A stretch of 35,828 bases of DNA from a virus: IMG/VR virus record IMGVR_UViG_3300045996_000342, positions 1 to 35,828 of that record; one strand, written 5' to 3'. The notes under the pieces were generated by a model that was given only the letters and a program-made list of their open reading frames with translations, searched no databases and was not told where the DNA came from. Positions within the stretch are counted from its first letter, which is position 1. Each line of letters opens with the position of its first letter. Shown here piece by piece: positions 23,858 through 30,302 of the stretch. Both the position numbers and the translations under genes were made by a program.

Positions 23858-24214
23858 ATGACCACATCAGACGAAGCCGCAGCAGCTCTAAGAGCAAGCA
23901 AGGCGATCAACCAGCATCAGCAGCACCTGACCGAGGAATCGCGGGTGTTGCTCGCTGCGATCTTGAGGACAGAGATGCGGGACGCGGTGTCCAAGGGCAT
24001 CGAGAACGTGATGACGGACGAGCGGTTTTGGGAGCGGGTCTTTGCCGTGCTCCAGAAGCAGGCGACCGAGCGGACGGGGCGCTTTGTGTGGGCTGGCGTC
24101 ACGCTGGTTTTCAAGAAGGCAATGCTGATTGGCCTGTTCGCCTTGATGGCGTACTCCATCGGCGGGTGGACGTTGCTCAAAGCTATTTGGGCGGGAATGA
24201 CGAAAGGACCGTAA
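23858..24214 (+). CDS. Membrane protein of the lysis cassette (holin-associated), 118 aa
   Basis: The ATG follows GAGAGGACC, which is better than an in-frame TTG at 23831. The soluble N-terminal part is helical (LTEESRVLLAAILRTEMRDAVSKGIENVMTDERFWERVF). One hydrophobic segment at about 88-107 (AMLIGLFALMAYSIGGWTLL) follows, with a short basic end. Such helix-plus-one-TM proteins are often the first gene of lysis cassettes. It could be a holin, antiholin or chaperone-like partner of the next gene. Position supports a lysis role. Confidence 0.65.
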   Translation: MTTSDEAAAALRASKAINQHQQHLTEESRVLLAAILRTEMRDAVSKGIENVMTDERFWERVFAVLQKQATERTGRFVWAGVTLVFKKAMLIGLFALMAYSIGGWTLLKAIWAGMTKGP

Positions 24215-24215
24215 C

Positions 24216-24422
24216 GTGAGACTCGTTGACGACGCAAAGCGTGCCTGGCGCTGGTTCAGCGTGCAGGCGATGGCATGGGCTGTCGCCATTCAAGGCGCAT
24301 GGGAATTCGCCCCTGCGGACCTGAAAGCGGGTATGCCGCCCAAGCTAGTTACGGTGGTGACGGTGACGCTGCTTGTGCTGGGGATTGCGGGAAGGCTGGT
24401 CAAGCAGGAGCCGAAACAATGA
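24216..24422 (+). CDS. Putative holin, 68 aa
   Basis: A GTG one base after the previous stop opens a 68-residue protein with two hydrophobic segments: about 15-31 (FSVQAMAWAVAIQGAWEF) and 43-60 (KLVTVVTVTLLVLGIAGRL). A short turn joins them and the tail is basic (KQEPKQ). This is the shape of small phage holins annotated from proteobacterial phages (DUF7940-like). It would form the lesion that lets the endolysin reach the cell wall. The stop overlaps the next start. Confidence 0.75.
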   Translation: MRLVDDAKRAWRWFSVQAMAWAVAIQGAWEFAPADLKAGMPPKLVTVVTVTLLVLGIAGRLVKQEPKQ

Positions 24423-24820
24423 AAGCGAAGCCAGTCCGCATTGTGCAGGGCATGGGTTACGTGCAGTGCGCGGTGGAAGAAGCAACGCACGTTGAGTTGA
24501 GCGTGCCCGGCCCAACCGGCAGGCTGTGGCTTCCGGTGATCATGCGGGGCACCCGTGAGGGCACCGGCTGCTGGACATGGAACGGCAGCACCGACGCGCC
24601 GACACTGCGTCCGAGCGTGCTAACCAATGGCACGTACCGGATGACAGATGAGGAATATCAAGCCATCCGTTCCGGCGTAAAGATTCAGCCGCGTCCTTTC
24701 CGCTGTCACTCATGGATCAATGAGGGCGCAGCGCAGTTTCTAGGCGACTGCTCGCACGAAATGGCGAATCAGACGGTGCCTCTCCTTGATGTGCCTGCCG
24801 ACCCGGAGTCTGCGGAATGA
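24419..24820 (+). CDS. DUF6527-like protein
   Basis: The ATG at 24419 overlaps the holin stop (ATGA). The 133 residues contain a central CWTWNGSTDAPTLRPSVLT segment and the motifs CHSWI (96-100) and FLGDCSHEMANQTVPL (108-122), which I recognise as the DUF6527 pattern. Paired Cys/His residues (C96, H97, C111, H113) suggest metal binding. The gene often travels with phage lysis genes, but the function is unknown. Its stop overlaps the endolysin start. Confidence 0.78.
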   Translation: MKAKPVRIVQGMGYVQCAVEEATHVELSVPGPTGRLWLPVIMRGTREGTGCWTWNGSTDAPTLRPSVLTNGTYRMTDEEYQAIRSGVKIQPRPFRCHSWINEGAAQFLGDCSHEMANQTVPLLDVPADPESAE

Positions 24821-25320
24821 TCCTCCTTGACTCCATCATTCACACGGCCATCAATCCGGCCTTCAAGCTGCTCCCGGCGAAGATGGACAGCGATGCAGCC
24901 CGGGTGATGATGCTCGCCATTGGCCTACAGGAAAGCCGCTTCCAGTACCGATTCCAGAAGGTGAACGGCAACCCCTACGCCAAGGGTCCGGCTCGCGGCT
25001 TCTGGCAGTTTGAGCGCGGGGGTGGGGTTGTCGGCGTCTGCTCGCACCGTCACACGCGAGATCTGGCCGAGGCGGTCTGCAAGACCCAAGGCGTGCCGTT
25101 CGATAGCTCGATGATCCATGCCCGGCTGGAGTTTGATGATGTGCTGGCGGCTGCGTTTGCCCGGCTGCTGCTGTGGGCCGACTCCAAGCCTCTGCCGGGT
25201 GTGGACGCTAGCCATGATGAGGCTTGGGACTGCTACGTGCGCTCATGGAGACCGGGACGCCCCCACCGCTCTACGTGGAACGAGTTTCATAGCGCCGCTA
25301 GGTCGCAGGTAATCTCTTGA
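24817..25320 (+). CDS. Endolysin (lysozyme-like) with replaced C-terminus
   Basis: The 167-residue protein has a lysozyme-superfamily core: the catalytic-type glutamate E39 in GLQESRF, then ARGFWQFE and the helical DVLAAAFARLLLWADS part. No signal peptide is evident, so it needs the holin. The last ~20 residues (PHRSTWNEFHSAARSQVIS) have a diverged second copy ~650 bases downstream, beyond an opposite-strand HNH gene. This suggests its 3' end was exchanged when that gene arrived. The ATG overlaps the DUF6527 stop. The muralytic family is clear, the exact bond cleaved is not. Confidence 0.85.
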   Translation: MILLDSIIHTAINPAFKLLPAKMDSDAARVMMLAIGLQESRFQYRFQKVNGNPYAKGPARGFWQFERGGGVVGVCSHRHTRDLAEAVCKTQGVPFDSSMIHARLEFDDVLAAAFARLLLWADSKPLPGVDASHDEAWDCYVRSWRPGRPHRSTWNEFHSAARSQVIS

Positions 25321-25970
25321 ACTCTGCACCACTTCTTCTGATTCTCCAGCGCCCACAACGGCTGAAGGTTGGAGTAATGGCAAGCGGTGCGAGCCTGAGC
25401 TTCGTCGGTGAGGTCGAAAGCTGCCAACGGCTTCACATGGTCAAGATGCCAAGCGCCGTAGTTGTCCCAACTCATGCCAGGCCCGAAGCGAGCCGCGATG
25501 TAGACGCGGAATTCAGCGATGCTCATGCCGAGATCGCGAACAGCCGACACGCCGCGCGTCTTACCCATCATGGCCTTGCCCAATCGGTGGCGCAAATTCT
25601 TCGCAATGCGACGTTGCAGGTTCTCCGCGAGCTGCTTTGCGTCATAGGCACGCGCCACGGCCAAGTGGCGCTCTCGGTTCTCGGCGCGCCATTTGTGTTT
25701 CCGCTCAATCTGAGCCGCGTTGTATTCGGCGCTCTCGCGACGCCGCTTGCTGCGTTCCCGATTACGGTCTTTGATGCGTTGCGCGGCCTCTTCCGGCGAG
25801 TACAAGATGCGGCGGGCCTTGCCGCTGGCGGCACGCCTCGCCTCACTGGCAGCAAGCGACTTTTCTCTATCGCACCCGACGCAGACGTAGTTCGTGCGTT
25901 GCAGTCCCGCCAGATCTGGGTGCTGCTCGCAAACTTTCCCGATACGAGTTTTCGTGAGAGGTAATCCCAT
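25287..25970 (-). CDS. HNH homing-type endonuclease inserted in the lysis cassette
   Basis: This 227-residue protein starts MGLPLTKTRIGK on the minus strand. It has a Cys pair in YVCVGCDREK, a long highly basic middle (about 45-125, Arg/Lys-rich), and a C-terminal HNH domain: GAWHLDHVKPLAAFDLTD, then ACHYSNLQPLWALENQKK. That is the common free-standing phage homing type. Its last ~11 codons run into the endolysin 3' end, so the genes overlap tail to tail by 34 bases. It is the only minus-strand gene inside the lysis cassette, which supports recent mobility. Confidence 0.88.
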   Translation of the reverse strand: MGLPLTKTRIGKVCEQHPDLAGLQRTNYVCVGCDREKSLAASEARRAASGKARRILYSPEEAAQRIKDRNRERSKRRRESAEYNAAQIERKHKWRAENRERHLAVARAYDAKQLAENLQRRIAKNLRHRLGKAMMGKTRGVSAVRDLGMSIAEFRVYIAARFGPGMSWDNYGAWHLDHVKPLAAFDLTDEAQARTACHYSNLQPLWALENQKKWCRVQEITCDLAAL

Positions 25971-26049
25971 GCACACATTTTACGGCAAGCCGCATCGTGG
26001 AACGTGGGACGCATTTCATGAGCAGGCACGGGCGCAGGTGTTCGCCTGA
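25969..26049 (+). pseudogene. Stranded 3' remnant of the original endolysin gene (26 codons)
   Basis: This frame reads FYGKPHRGTWDAFHEQARAQVFA and stop. It matches the endolysin C-terminus at P-H-R-x-T-W-x2-F-H-x2-A-R-x-Q-V, with many silent codon differences between the copies. The stop overlaps the Rz start (TGATG), the coupling expected between endolysin and spanin. I read it as the ancestral end of the endolysin, cut off by the HNH gene. It carries an ATG, so a 26-residue peptide could still be made and would keep Rz translation coupled. Confidence 0.65.
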
Positions 26050-26492
26050 TGTTCGCTCTGCTCAACCCCCGCTTTCTGATCGGCCTAGTCCTCGTTGCCG
26101 CTCTCGCGTTCTCGCACTTCACCGCCTACAGAAAGGGCAAGCATGTCGTCCTTACCGAATGGCAACTATCTGTTGCCGCCGCGAATGAGGAGAGCCGTCG
26201 CCTTGAGAGGGCGCGTCAGAGCAAGGCTGATGAAGCTGGCCGAGCTGCCGCAAGTCGTGAAGCTGGCATCCGTGCTGACGCTGATCGTGCTCGCAGCTCT
26301 GTTGGCGGGTTGCGCGACGCCATCGAGTCCGCCCAGCGAAGGGGCGCGGAATCCCTTGCCGCCGCCAACAACGCTGCCCGCGTCCTCGGAGACGTTCTCC
26401 AGTCGTGCAGCGCGGAATATCAGCGAGTGGCAGAAGAAGCTGACCGAGCTACTTCCGAAGTGAAGACGCTCAGGGACGCTTGGCCCCAATAA
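26049..26492 (+). CDS. Rz: Rz-like inner-membrane spanin (i-spanin)
   Basis: The 147-residue protein has one N-terminal membrane anchor (about residues 8-24, RFLIGLVLVAALAFSHF). A long periplasmic coiled coil follows (EESRRLERARQSKADEAGRAAASREAGIRADADRARSSVGGLRDAIESAQRR), as in DUF2514-type i-spanins. It pairs with the embedded Rz1 lipoprotein to fuse inner and outer membrane at the last lysis step. The start overlaps the endolysin remnant stop. The presence of a nested Rz1 makes the call secure. Confidence 0.88.
   Translation: MFALLNPRFLIGLVLVAALAFSHFTAYRKGKHVVLTEWQLSVAAANEESRRLERARQSKADEAGRAAASREAGIRADADRARSSVGGLRDAIESAQRRGAESLAAANNAARVLGDVLQSCSAEYQRVAEEADRATSEVKTLRDAWPQ
26230..26463 (+). 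CDS. Rz1: Rz1-like outer-membrane spanin lipoprotein, nested in Rz
   Basis: In a different frame, wholly within Rz, an ATG at 26230 gives a 77-residue protein. Its signal segment (KLASVLTLIVLAALLAGC) ends in a lipobox with C28 as the lipidated residue. The mature part is Pro/Ser-rich (PSSPPSEGARNPLPPPTTLP), as typical of Rz1, and ends in a helical tail (ISEWQKKLTELLPK). It should be anchored in the outer membrane and bind Rz. Nested coding of this kind is classical for lambda-like phages. Confidence 0.88.
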   Translation: MKLAELPQVVKLASVLTLIVLAALLAGCATPSSPPSEGARNPLPPPTTLPASSETFSSRAARNISEWQKKLTELLPK

Positions 26493-26530
26493 GGGTACGT
26501 CCGTACCCGTTCTAGGTTTCTTCCCAAACC
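26493..26530 (+). other. Tandem hairpins after the spanin genes
   Basis: GGGTAC-gtcc-GTACCC at 26493-26508 lies two bases after the Rz stop. It is followed by GGTTT-cttccc-AAACC at 26515-26530, which abuts the GAGGAGGGG ribosome-binding site of the next gene. T-richness after the first stem is weak (TTCTAGGTTTC), so this is an attenuator-type element rather than a clear terminator. Confidence 0.5.
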
Positions 26531-26545
26531 CCGAGGAGGGGAATC

Positions 26546-26839
26546 ATGCGCGTCCCGTTCATCGCCGCCCTGGTCGCGGCTAGCTTCGCTGCGTCTGCTC
26601 AAGTCGCTGTCTACCAGGACTCCAACGTGCAGGTACGGCTAGAGCCTGACTTCTGCCGGGTGGCGTCCCTTGCCCTCGCCCTAAAGCCGCATGACAGCCA
26701 TCAAGCAACGGTCATGTTCGCTGGCCGGGAGATTCCCGCCTGCTACGCGGTGGTCGGAGATAACGTGGTGGTGATGGACGCAGAAGGGGATTCCGGCTTC
26801 ATCCCTGCGGCTGCGTTCAAGGTTGTCCCGAGCATTTGA
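26546..26839 (+). CDS. Exported hypothetical protein, 97 aa
   Basis: A very strong GAGGAGGGG site precedes the ATG. Residues 1-18 form a signal peptide (MRVPFIAALVAASFAASA) with a likely cut after ASA. The mature part has two cysteines (FCRVAS and IPACYAV) that could form a disulfide, and ends in a hydrophobic FIPAAAFKVV. It is therefore probably periplasmic. It follows the spanins but is unlike a lysis protein; it may alter the envelope of the lysogen or infected cell. The stop overlaps the next start (TGATG). Confidence 0.7.
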   Translation: MRVPFIAALVAASFAASAQVAVYQDSNVQVRLEPDFCRVASLALALKPHDSHQATVMFAGREIPACYAVVGDNVVVMDAEGDSGFIPAAAFKVVPSI

Positions 26840-27258
26840 TGACGACGATCTTCGCTGACGCCAAGAAGGGCGTGATGGTCACGGACTCCAAGACCACCCT
26901 TGGGTCTACGTGGTTCTCCTCCACCAAAGTTCATCGCATCGGGGATGACCTGGTGGGCTTTGCTGGCTATCGGGCCGAGTCGCTGAAGTGGCTGGATTGG
27001 TACAGCAACGGCAAGCGTGGCCCGCAGCCAAAGATCAGCAACAGCGAAGCACTCATCCTCAACGCTGATGGCCTTGTCTACGTGGACGGGACGGGCGAGA
27101 GCAACCCGATTGAGCGCGGCTACTTCGGCGTCGGGTCGGGTGGACCTATCGCGGTTGGCGCGTACATGGCGGGCGCTGATGCAAGGAAGGCTGTCGAGAT
27201 CGCCTGCCAGGTGGACGCCAACTCAGGCGGGCAGATCCACATTCACAAGCTGAAATGA
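26839..27258 (+). CDS. HslV/proteasome-like Ntn hydrolase
   Basis: ATG 26839 is set by the TGATG overlap, so removal of Met exposes TTIFAD, an N-terminal threonine nucleophile as in HslV (TTIVAV). Further matches to HslV are an aspartate in VMVTDSKTT, a lysine in TKVHRI (both at catalytic spacing, about 15 and 29 after Thr1), and GFAGYRAESL, which corresponds to GFAGGTADAF. At 139 residues it is shorter than HslV. It should be a threonine protease or amidase. No partner ATPase is encoded in the window. The fold is well supported, the substrate unknown. Confidence 0.82.
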   Translation: MTTIFADAKKGVMVTDSKTTLGSTWFSSTKVHRIGDDLVGFAGYRAESLKWLDWYSNGKRGPQPKISNSEALILNADGLVYVDGTGESNPIERGYFGVGSGGPIAVGAYMAGADARKAVEIACQVDANSGGQIHIHKLK

Positions 27259-28412
27259 TGGACGCCCAACTAGTCAGCTTCGCCACCGTCCGCGAACTGG
27301 AGTACATCGAGGGCATCGAGAAGCACGGCACCATCCGCAAGGCTGCAAAGGCGCTCGGCGTCAATCACAGCGTCTTGGGTCGTGCGATGCAGGCGCTCAA
27401 GAAGCGGGCTGCACTCAAGGGATGGAGTCCTGAGCACGACATGACCCGCACCGTCCCGGACGGGTTCAAGGTCAAGGGCGTCAGTTCGCTCTATGTGGAC
27501 GGCAAGCTCTCTAGCCAATGGGTGAAGTCCTCCGCTGACGAGGAACGGCGGGCGCAGCTCATTCGGGAAGCCTTTGACGCGATGGCACAGGATCTGCCGC
27601 GCATCAAGCCGACCGCCGCCCCGAAGGTGTCCACCGATCAACTGGCTACTCTCTACACTCTCACGGATAGTCACGTAGGGATGCTAGCGTGGGCCAAGGA
27701 GGGCGGCGCAGATTGGGATTTGAGCATCGCTGAGGCTACGCTTGTCGGCTGCTTCGCTCAGATGGTCAACGCCTCTCCCGCCTCCCGCGTTGGCTTTGTG
27801 AATCAGCTCGGGGACTTCCTGCACTACGACTCCGCTGTAGCTCCAGTAACGCCCCAGCACGGGCACATCCTTGATTCGGATGGCCGGTTCTCCAAGATGG
27901 TCACTACGGCGGTTCGCATCCTTCGCCGGGTGATAGACCTAGCGCTTGCCAAGCATGAAAAGGTCGTCGTCCTGATGGCCGAGGGCAATCACGATATGGC
28001 GTCTTCCGTGTGGCTGCGGGTGATGTTCCGCGCCCTGTACGAGAACGAGCCTCGCGTCCATGTGATCGACTCCGAGTTGCCGTACTACGTCCACCAGCAC
28101 GGCAAGACCATGCTCGCCTTCCACCACGGACACCTGAAGAAGAACGATCAGCTTCCGATCCTGTTTGCCTCGCAGTTCCCCAAGGTGTGGGGCGAGACGA
28201 CCAAGCGCTACGCCCACTGCGGACACCGCCACCACGTAGAGGAAAAAGAGCACTCGGGGATTACGGTCATCCAGCACGCCACCTTGGCGGCCCGGGATGC
28301 CTACGCTGCGCGGGGAGGGTGGATTGCCGAGCGCCAGGTGTCGGCCATCACATACCACTCTGAGTATGGGCAGGTTGGCCGGGTGACAGTCTCGCCGGAG
28401 ATGCTGTCGTGA
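27255..28412 (+). CDS. HTH-metallophosphoesterase fusion
   Basis: The 385-residue protein has an N-terminal LysR-like helix-turn-helix (YIEGIEKHGTIRKAAKALGVNHSVLGRAMQALKKR, about 17-51) and a calcineurin-like phosphoesterase domain. Metal ligands are D138 and H140 (LTDSHVG), D187 (QLGDF), the GNHD block at 244-247, and HHGH and GHRHH near 290-327. Similar proteins are frequent in proteobacterial phages. The nuclease or phosphatase substrate is not known; an HTH would target it to DNA. The start overlaps the Ntn hydrolase end; ATG 27255 and 27258 are equally possible. Confidence 0.85.
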   Translation: MMDAQLVSFATVRELEYIEGIEKHGTIRKAAKALGVNHSVLGRAMQALKKRAALKGWSPEHDMTRTVPDGFKVKGVSSLYVDGKLSSQWVKSSADEERRAQLIREAFDAMAQDLPRIKPTAAPKVSTDQLATLYTLTDSHVGMLAWAKEGGADWDLSIAEATLVGCFAQMVNASPASRVGFVNQLGDFLHYDSAVAPVTPQHGHILDSDGRFSKMVTTAVRILRRVIDLALAKHEKVVVLMAEGNHDMASSVWLRVMFRALYENEPRVHVIDSELPYYVHQHGKTMLAFHHGHLKKNDQLPILFASQFPKVWGETTKRYAHCGHRHHVEEKEHSGITVIQHATLAARDAYAARGGWIAERQVSAITYHSEYGQVGRVTVSPEMLS

Positions 28413-28567
28413 ACCAATCCCTATTCTGGCTCGGCGTACCAATGGTGATGTACGCGCTACAGGGCTACTTGGTCTATTGGGAGGCAGGGCGCTACGGGAT
28501 GGCGCTGACCATGCTCTCCTACGCGGTTGCGAACATCGGCTTAACGCTAGATGCCTACGGGTACTAG
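28409..28567 (+). CDS. Small membrane protein, 52 aa
   Basis: A GTG overlapping the previous stop (GTGA) opens 52 residues with two hydrophobic segments: about 4-24 (LFWLGVPMVMYALQGYLVYW) and 31-48 (MALTMLSYAVANIGLTL). They are joined by a short polar turn (EAGRYG). It is a likely hairpin inner-membrane protein, translationally coupled to the phosphoesterase. Function is unknown; topology resembles small holins or exclusion proteins. Confidence 0.6.
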   Translation: MNQSLFWLGVPMVMYALQGYLVYWEAGRYGMALTMLSYAVANIGLTLDAYGY

Positions 28568-28569
28568 CT

Positions 28570-28646
28570 GTTAAAATCAAGGCGGCACAGGCGGTGCGCT
28601 AACACCGTTGACCGTGCCTAACCACACTCGTTGAAAGGCAACGAAC
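28570..28646 (+). ncRNA. Structured leader upstream of HNH gene
   Basis: The outer stem GGCAC/GTGCC (28584-28588, 28614-28618) encloses CGGTG-cgctaa-CACCG (28592-28607). A second hairpin CGTTG-aaagg-CAACG (28629-28643) holds the Shine-Dalgarno-like AAAGG in its loop, three bases before the ATG. It reads as a folded 5' leader that could control translation of the endonuclease. No known RNA family is assigned. Confidence 0.45.
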
Positions 28647-29279
28647 ATGGCTGACGCCGATTCTAAAGCGTGTCGCATTTGCGGGCTCAATCTCCCGTTA
28701 GACAGTTTCCACCTCAACGCTCAGAACAAGAGCGGACGCAGCAACCATTGCAGGGGGTGCCACGCGAAAGCGTGCAAAGAGCGATACGAGCGCACGAAGA
28801 CCTTGCTTGGCGGAACGCAGGCATGTTCACACTGCGGCGCGACCTTTGAACGGGCGCGTTCGGACGCGAATCGGCAGATTTACTGCTCTATTGCTTGTCG
28901 CTTGTGGTCGAAGGTGGACAAGTCGGGCGGCCCGGATGCCTGCTGGCCGTGGACTGCCGCCAGATCTCAAAGTGGGCGTGGGTATGGGATGTTTGTGCTG
29001 GCGACAGGCAAGTACGCACCAGCGCATCGCCTCGCGTGGGAGCTGACCAACGGCCCGATTCCTGGCGGCCTGCACGGTTGCCACAAGTGCGACAACCCGG
29101 TGTGCTGCAACCCCTCACACCTTTTCCTTGGCACTCCCAAGGACAACGCTGACGACAAGGTGCGGAAGGGCCGCCAGCGGACGGTGGTCACTGAGCAATC
29201 ACGGCAGCGTCAAAGAGAGGCATGGGTTCGCCGGAAAGCGCGTGCTGCCGGCTTGACCCTAGACGCTAACGGCTTCTAG
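28647..29279 (+). CDS. HNH endonuclease with zinc clusters
   Basis: The 210-residue protein begins with a zinc-ribbon-like part (CRICGLNLPLDSF...HCRGCHAKACKERY), then a second cluster (CSHCGATF...YCSIAC). It ends with an HNH_3-type domain: HRLAWELTNGPIPGG, then HGCHKCDNPVCCNPSHLFLGTPKDNADDK. All expected His/Asn/Cys positions are present. It is free-standing at the right end of the plus-strand genes, so it is probably a mobile homing endonuclease. The last codons form part of an inverted repeat shared with the convergent gene. Confidence 0.88.
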   Translation: MADADSKACRICGLNLPLDSFHLNAQNKSGRSNHCRGCHAKACKERYERTKTLLGGTQACSHCGATFERARSDANRQIYCSIACRLWSKVDKSGGPDACWPWTAARSQSGRGYGMFVLATGKYAPAHRLAWELTNGPIPGGLHGCHKCDNPVCCNPSHLFLGTPKDNADDKVRKGRQRTVVTEQSRQRQREAWVRRKARAAGLTLDANGF

Positions 29280-29300
29280 CCTTCACCACAAGCCGTGAAG
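29269..29300. terminator. Possible bidirectional hairpin between convergent genes
   Basis: Two interleaved inverted repeats cover the four-base junction of convergent genes: ACGGCTT/AAGCCGT (29269-29275, 29290-29296) and CTTCAC/GTGAAG (29281-29286, 29295-29300). No long T-run is seen on either strand. Confidence 0.4.
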
Positions 29301-29615
29301 ACCCAGCGCCGCACCAAGACCGCCTGTGTACGGATTGGCGTTGTTGCTCGCTAGGGCGTTCCCCTGAATCGGCCAAGAGACGCCGCCCATCATGTTTTGA
29401 TAGAGAGGCAGTTGCTGCGGCATCAGGTCCGCCTGCAAGCCTCTCCACTGGGCCGCATCCGTTACCCCGAGCAGGCCGCGCAAGGCGGCGGCGTAAAAGT
29501 CAGGCTTGGGCTCCGGCAGCAGTTCCGCCCGTAACTTGGCAAACCCTTCCGACACCTCGCGCTTGTGAGCGGCTGCGGACAGGTCAATCTCCATCGTCAG
29601 GGTAAACGGGAGCAT
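29283..29615 (-). CDS. Hypothetical protein, 110 aa
   Basis: AGGAGATGCG precedes the ATG on the minus strand. The first ~70 residues are helical (SAAAHKREVSEGFAKLRAELLPEPKPDFYAAALRGLLGV). The rest is polar and Gly/Asn-rich (LPLYQNMMGGVSWPIQGNALASNNANPYTGGLGAALGLHGLW), a composition like the ends of the internal virion proteins of this phage. It is convergent with the HNH gene and directly follows a minus-strand terminator, so expression may be separate. Function unknown. Confidence 0.65.
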   Translation of the reverse strand: MLPFTLTMEIDLSAAAHKREVSEGFAKLRAELLPEPKPDFYAAALRGLLGVTDAAQWRGLQADLMPQQLPLYQNMMGGVSWPIQGNALASNNANPYTGGLGAALGLHGLW

Positions 29616-29625
29616 CGCATCTCCT

Positions 29626-29653
29626 AAAGAAAAGGGCTCACTTGCGCGAGCCC
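29626..29653 (-). terminator. Minus-strand intrinsic terminator
   Basis: On the minus strand GGGCTC-(8 nt)-GAGCCC is followed by TTTTCTTT, then at once by the AGGAG of the 110-residue gene. It ends the 29696-31280 transcript or attenuates the last gene. Confidence 0.7.
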
Positions 29654-29695
29654 CAAATCAGCCCTTGGGAGGATAGGGCCGGGGGTATTGTGACA

Positions 29696-29869
29696 TCAGA
29701 CGCGGGCAGCGTCCCACGCCTTGCGCAGTTCAGAGGCAAGCCAGCGCTTGACCTTTCTGGCGCTCATCCTGCGGACCCGCTTTGGGAGGCGCTTCCTCTC
29801 GGTTATCAGGCGCTCACCGAAGTCTGACGGGTAGATCAGGATCGGCTTGGACAGGTCCAGTTCGCTCAT
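29696..29869 (-). CDS. Small basic protein, 57 aa
   Basis: A CAGGAGGGG site precedes the minus-strand ATG, which overlaps the upstream gene stop (ATGA). The 57 residues are very basic (ERKRLPKRVRRMSARKVKRWLASELRKAW), suggesting nucleic-acid binding or a helical basic peptide. It lies downstream of int with two other small genes. It might assist integration or excision, but nothing specific is seen. Confidence 0.6.
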   Translation of the reverse strand: MSELDLSKPILIYPSDFGERLITERKRLPKRVRRMSARKVKRWLASELRKAWDAARV

Positions 29870-30102
29870 TTCCCCTCCTGTTGGTTGCCTTTGCGGATGG
29901 CGGCGGCAATGTCACTCATCGCGCAAACGTAGGCCACCATGCCTTGTGGAGAAAGGATGCCGTCCGGGCGCGGCATATCGTCCGCAATCTGCGCCGCTCG
30001 CTCCCTTTCTGCTGCTGCCACTCTCTCCCCCCAATCAATCCAAAGAATCCTCTCCTCGGGGGTGAGGGGGAGGACGGGGAAGGGGGGGAGGTTACCGTTC
30101 AA
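29866..30102 (-). CDS. Hypothetical protein, 78 aa
   Basis: A TTG at 30102 follows AAAGGAG at good spacing and overlaps the upstream gene by eleven bases; an ATG at 30138 in the same frame has no ribosome-binding site. The protein has a Pro-rich start and a helical body (TPEERILWIDWGERVAAAERERAAQIADDM...VAYVCAMSDIAAAIRKG). Family unknown. It belongs to the int-proximal minus-strand operon. Confidence 0.6.
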   Translation of the reverse strand: MNGNLPPFPVLPLTPEERILWIDWGERVAAAERERAAQIADDMPRPDGILSPQGMVAYVCAMSDIAAAIRKGNQQEGK

Positions 30103-30283
30103 TCTGTTCTCCTTTGATGGCGGCGGCAGGACTGACATACGCCCAATACTCTTTCCAGAAGATCCGCGACCAAGTCCGGTGGGCTTCCGGCGTGTTGCGC
30201 TGATTGGGGTACATCAACTGCACCTCACGGTCAGCTGTTTTCCTGGCCGCGTCAGTCGCGAGTTCTGCGTCAACGGTGCTCAT
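30092..30283 (-). CDS. Hypothetical protein, 63 aa
   Basis: GGGGGATGG precedes the ATG, 19 bases after the int stop. It is a 63-residue, mostly helical protein (AELATDAARKTADREVQLMYPNQRNTPEAHRTWSRIFWKEYWAYVS) with a basic and aromatic middle. No family recognised. It is coupled by overlap to the next gene, so it is likely expressed with int. Confidence 0.6.
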   Translation of the reverse strand: MSTVDAELATDAARKTADREVQLMYPNQRNTPEAHRTWSRIFWKEYWAYVSPAAAIKGEQIER

Positions 30284-30302
30284 TCCATCCCCCTAAGTGG
30301 TT

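Noticed and set aside
25317-25964. Plus-strand open frame of 215 codons opposite the HNH gene
   Set aside because: It begins inside the endolysin end and reads the reverse of the basic HNH sequence; the minus-strand frame has a complete HNH domain, so the plus frame is a shadow.
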